From the NCBI RefSeq assembly GCF_900091515.1, contig NZ_LT607410.1, forward strand, positions 4,464,001 through 4,528,000: a DNA stretch of 64,000 bases, given 5' to 3'. The DNA is from Micromonospora purpureochromogenes (lineage in GTDB: Bacteria > Actinomycetota > Actinomycetes > Mycobacteriales > Micromonosporaceae). The translations under genes were made by a program, and so were the position numbers. Under the pieces are notes generated by a model. That model was not told the origin of the DNA. It made no database searches and worked only from the letters and a program-made list of their open reading frames with translations. Every line of letters begins with the position of its first letter. Position 1 is the stretch's first letter. Of the stretch, positions 62,081-64,000 are shown in pieces.

Positions 62081-64000
62081 TCAGCGCAGCCCGTACGCGT
62101 CGATCACGGTCTGGTCGACGACGTTGCCGGCGCTGTCGGCGCCGTGCACCCGCAGCGACACGGCTCCCTTGCCGGCCGGCACCGACGCGGTGTACCGGGT
62201 GTCGGTGCCGCGCACCGGCACCGACCGCCAGGTCGCGCCGGAGTCGAACGACACCTCCACCCGCAGGCTGGTGCCCTTCGGGGCCGGTACGCCCGCCGGC
62301 TGGCGCAGCGTCAGCTCCAGCTGGTGCGGACTGCCGCCGGCGACCGTGCCGCGCAGGTCGGCCGGTACCCGGTAGTCCACCTGGAGCAGCGACAGCGGCT
62401 GGGCCGCGTCCCCGGCCGGGCGGGCCGAGGTGAACTCCCAGGCCGTCTCGGTCCGGGTGGCCCAGCGCCACTCGTCCGACGACCGCCGCGTGGTGACGTC
62501 CAGCCGGTAGCGGGCCGAACCCGGGGTGGTCGGAACCGGTGCCCAGCCGCCGGAGAGATCGGCGATCTGCTGCCCGTCCCGGCTCAGCCGGCGCTCGACG
62601 GTGTCCTGCTCCTCGCTGAACCCGGCCGGGCTGTAGTGGCCGTCGGCGTCGACGAACTCGGCCACCCGCAGGTCGAGGTTGTCCCCGGTACGCGCGGGCA
62701 CCGCCACCCCGGGACCCGCCGGCACGGCCGGCCGAGACACCGGCGCGTGCCAGGTTTCGGTGACCCGGTCGTCGGCGGCGTACTGCCGGGGCTGCTGCGT
62801 CGAGCCCCCGGTCAGCCGGCCCCAGGACCAGGGGAGCCGGTGCAGCACGCGCTGCTGCCACCAGTTGTCCCCGGCACTGACGAACTCCTGCCGCATGGTG
62901 CCGGTACGCACCAACCGCTTTTCGTCCATCCAGGAGTACTCCTGCCAGGGCCGCCAGCCGAACCGCTGCTCGCCGGCCCAGTCGAACCCGCCGGTGTCGG
63001 CGTAGCGGGCGGTCACCTCGGCGGTGTTGTCCGCGGTCACCTGGTGCACGATGCGGTCCGGGATCCGCCCCTTCGACACCTGCCACACGTCGTACAGGTA
63101 GGGGCTGTTCGGGGTCAGCGTCAGGTCCAGCGTCACGCGTCCGGCCTTCGCTGCCGCGATCATCCGCTGCCCGTCGTCGTTCGCGACCACCATCGACGGA
63201 ATCGGCAGGCGGTCCCCGTCGGGAGCCCAGACCGTCCACGCGCTCCAGTCCGCCGGGCGGACCATGAGCACCATCGCGGCGCCCGCCGCGGCTGCATCGG
63301 CGACGATCTGGTCCTCCGCGACAACCTCGGGTCTGCTGGCGATCAGCGCGGCCGCACCTCGGACCCCGGCTCGGGACAGCTCGTCGGGGGTGCCGTCGCC
63401 CGCCCACACCAGCGGCAGCTTCCGCCGGCCGTCCGGAGCCGGCGACTGGTGCAGCAGGTTGATGTCCAGCGGACCGGAGACGTTGCTGACCTTGGCGTCC
63501 ACCATGGGGGCGACCAGCTGCCACCGCGAGGAGAACTCGAACTCGCCCTGGCTCACCGGCCGGGTGGGCGTGACGTTCACCTGCTGGACCGTGCTGAACT
63601 CCATCACGCCGTGGTCGACCTGCCGGCCGTTGCCGAAGATCCGGTGCTCGAAGAAGCTGATCACCGCCCGCTGCTCGGTCGGCTTCGGCGTCTCGATCCG
63701 CACCGGCGTGGCCTTGCGCGGGTCGAGCACCACGGTGAGATCCCGGTCGACCATCAGCTCGGGATCGGTGACCAGGGTGAGCTGCTCGTCCAGCGGTGCG
63801 CCGTGATAGATCAGCCCCTCGAGCAGGTACGGGCCCTCCTCGACCTGCACCTGCACCTCGCCGGGGATCCAACCGAGCTGGTCCGACTCGCGGTGTTCGC
63901 CGAAGAGGGTGAACACCGTCGCCACGCCGGACTCCCCGGCCATGTCCAGCGCGCGCAGGGTGACGGTGTGGATCCGGCCACTGAGGGTGAGTCCGACGGC
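62081..64000 (-). CDS. Large secreted protein, C-terminal part (S8-type peptidase candidate), start outside window
   Basis: The frame is open from the right edge to the stop at 62081 (about 639 residues). No catalytic triad is visible because the N-terminal part lies beyond the window. The visible portion includes a protease-associated-like segment (ELSRAGVRGAAALIASRPEV, AAAGAAMVLMVRP) and several beta-rich modules. It ends with an Ig-like domain (LRVEVSFDSGATWRSVPV ... AGKGAVSLRVHGADSAGNVVDQTVIDAYGLR spans the last ~50 residues). This is the make-up of long actinobacterial subtilisin-like secreted proteins. Identity as a peptidase is inference. The partner regulator gene converges on it. Confidence 0.6.
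   Translation of the reverse strand, partial: AVGLTLSGRIHTVTLRALDMAGESGVATVFTLFGEHRESDQLGWIPGEVQVQVEEGPYLLEGLIYHGAPLDEQLTLVTDPELMVDRDLTVVLDPRKATPVRIETPKPTEQRAVISFFEHRIFGNGRQVDHGVMEFSTVQQVNVTPTRPVSQGEFEFSSRWQLVAPMVDAKVSNVSGPLDINLLHQSPAPDGRRKLPLVWAGDGTPDELSRAGVRGAAALIASRPEVVAEDQIVADAAAAGAAMVLMVRPADWSAWTVWAPDGDRLPIPSMVVANDDGQRMIAAAKAGRVTLDLTLTPNSPYLYDVWQVSKGRIPDRIVHQVTADNTAEVTARYADTGGFDWAGEQRFGWRPWQEYSWMDEKRLVRTGTMRQEFVSAGDNWWQQRVLHRLPWSWGRLTGGSTQQPRQYAADDRVTETWHAPVSRPAVPAGPGVAVPARTGDNLDLRVAEFVDADGHYSPAGFSEEQDTVERRLSRDGQQIADLSGGWAPVPTTPGSARYRLDVTTRRSSDEWRWATRTETAWEFTSARPAGDAAQPLSLLQVDYRVPADLRGTVAGGSPHQLELTLRQPAGVPAPKGTSLRVEVSFDSGATWRSVPVRGTDTRYTASVPAGKGAVSLRVHGADSAGNVVDQTVIDAYGLR

Overview
The window comes from a high-GC actinobacterium, most likely Micromonospora or a close relative in the Micromonosporaceae. 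Codon third positions are overwhelmingly G/C. The block recN-steA-steB ... pyrG-nudix-xerD ... parA-scpA-scpB-rluB-cmk-der follows the gene order of the actinobacterial core genome (it parallels Rv1696-Rv1713 of Mycobacterium tuberculosis). A dispersed 60-bp repeat of a type I recall from Micromonospora is also present. The genus call is inference.

Two halves are joined at a tRNA-Pro(GGG) gene at 38798-38871. Everything left of it (1-38.8 kb) looks like accessory DNA; everything right of it (39-64 kb) is conserved chromosome read almost entirely on the minus strand. The accessory half ends at the tRNA with an integrase (37502-38683), an excisionase-like gene (36800-37051) and a small DNA-binding-type protein. 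Further inside is a mobilisation block on the minus strand: MobC-like protein, relaxase, an accessory protein and a DUF4913 protein (28582-32102). A plus-strand transfer block at 9.3-17.9 kb encodes VirB6-like, SCO6880-like, VirB4-like and VirD4-like proteins and a toprim primase; a secreted wall hydrolase and a lipoprotein are divergent to it (7524-9163). This is the layout of an integrative and conjugative element that uses a type IV secretion-like channel. Its far end (the second attachment site) was not found in the window.

Cargo sits in three places. (i) At 851-4322 four overlapping plus-strand genes encode a C-terminally membrane-anchored protein, a nucleotidyltransferase-like protein, a P-loop kinase and a histidine phosphatase. 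They are followed by a carbamoyltransferase, a methyltransferase and a flavin-type oxidoreductase. (ii) At 18010-25628 a three-gene minus-strand operon encodes a PIN-domain protein, a Ser/Thr kinase with an uncharacterised C-terminal domain and a 1657-residue STAND-type NTPase with a PD-(D/E)xK-like N-terminus. This is the strongest candidate for an undescribed defence system. It is followed by three hypothetical genes (25.8-28.4 kb). (iii) At 32.7-34.7 kb a PP2C-like phosphatase gene lies between inverted arrays of ~20-bp repeats resembling IS21-type ends, next to a complete IS5-type insertion sequence.

The chromosomal half encodes ribosome assembly (der), nucleotide metabolism (cmk, pyrG), 23S rRNA modification (rluB-like), chromosome segregation and dimer resolution (parA, scpA, scpB, xerD), alanine dehydrogenase, a NUDIX ADP-ribose hydrolase, and an envelope cluster (large membrane protein, glycosyltransferase, murJ-like flippase, MraY-like protein). 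SteB/MctB, SteA, RecN, a LuxR-type regulator and the C-terminal part of a large secreted protein complete it. Several stem-loop terminators and a triple 60-bp in-frame tandem repeat are described. Statements about families rest on reading the translated sequence, not on searches.
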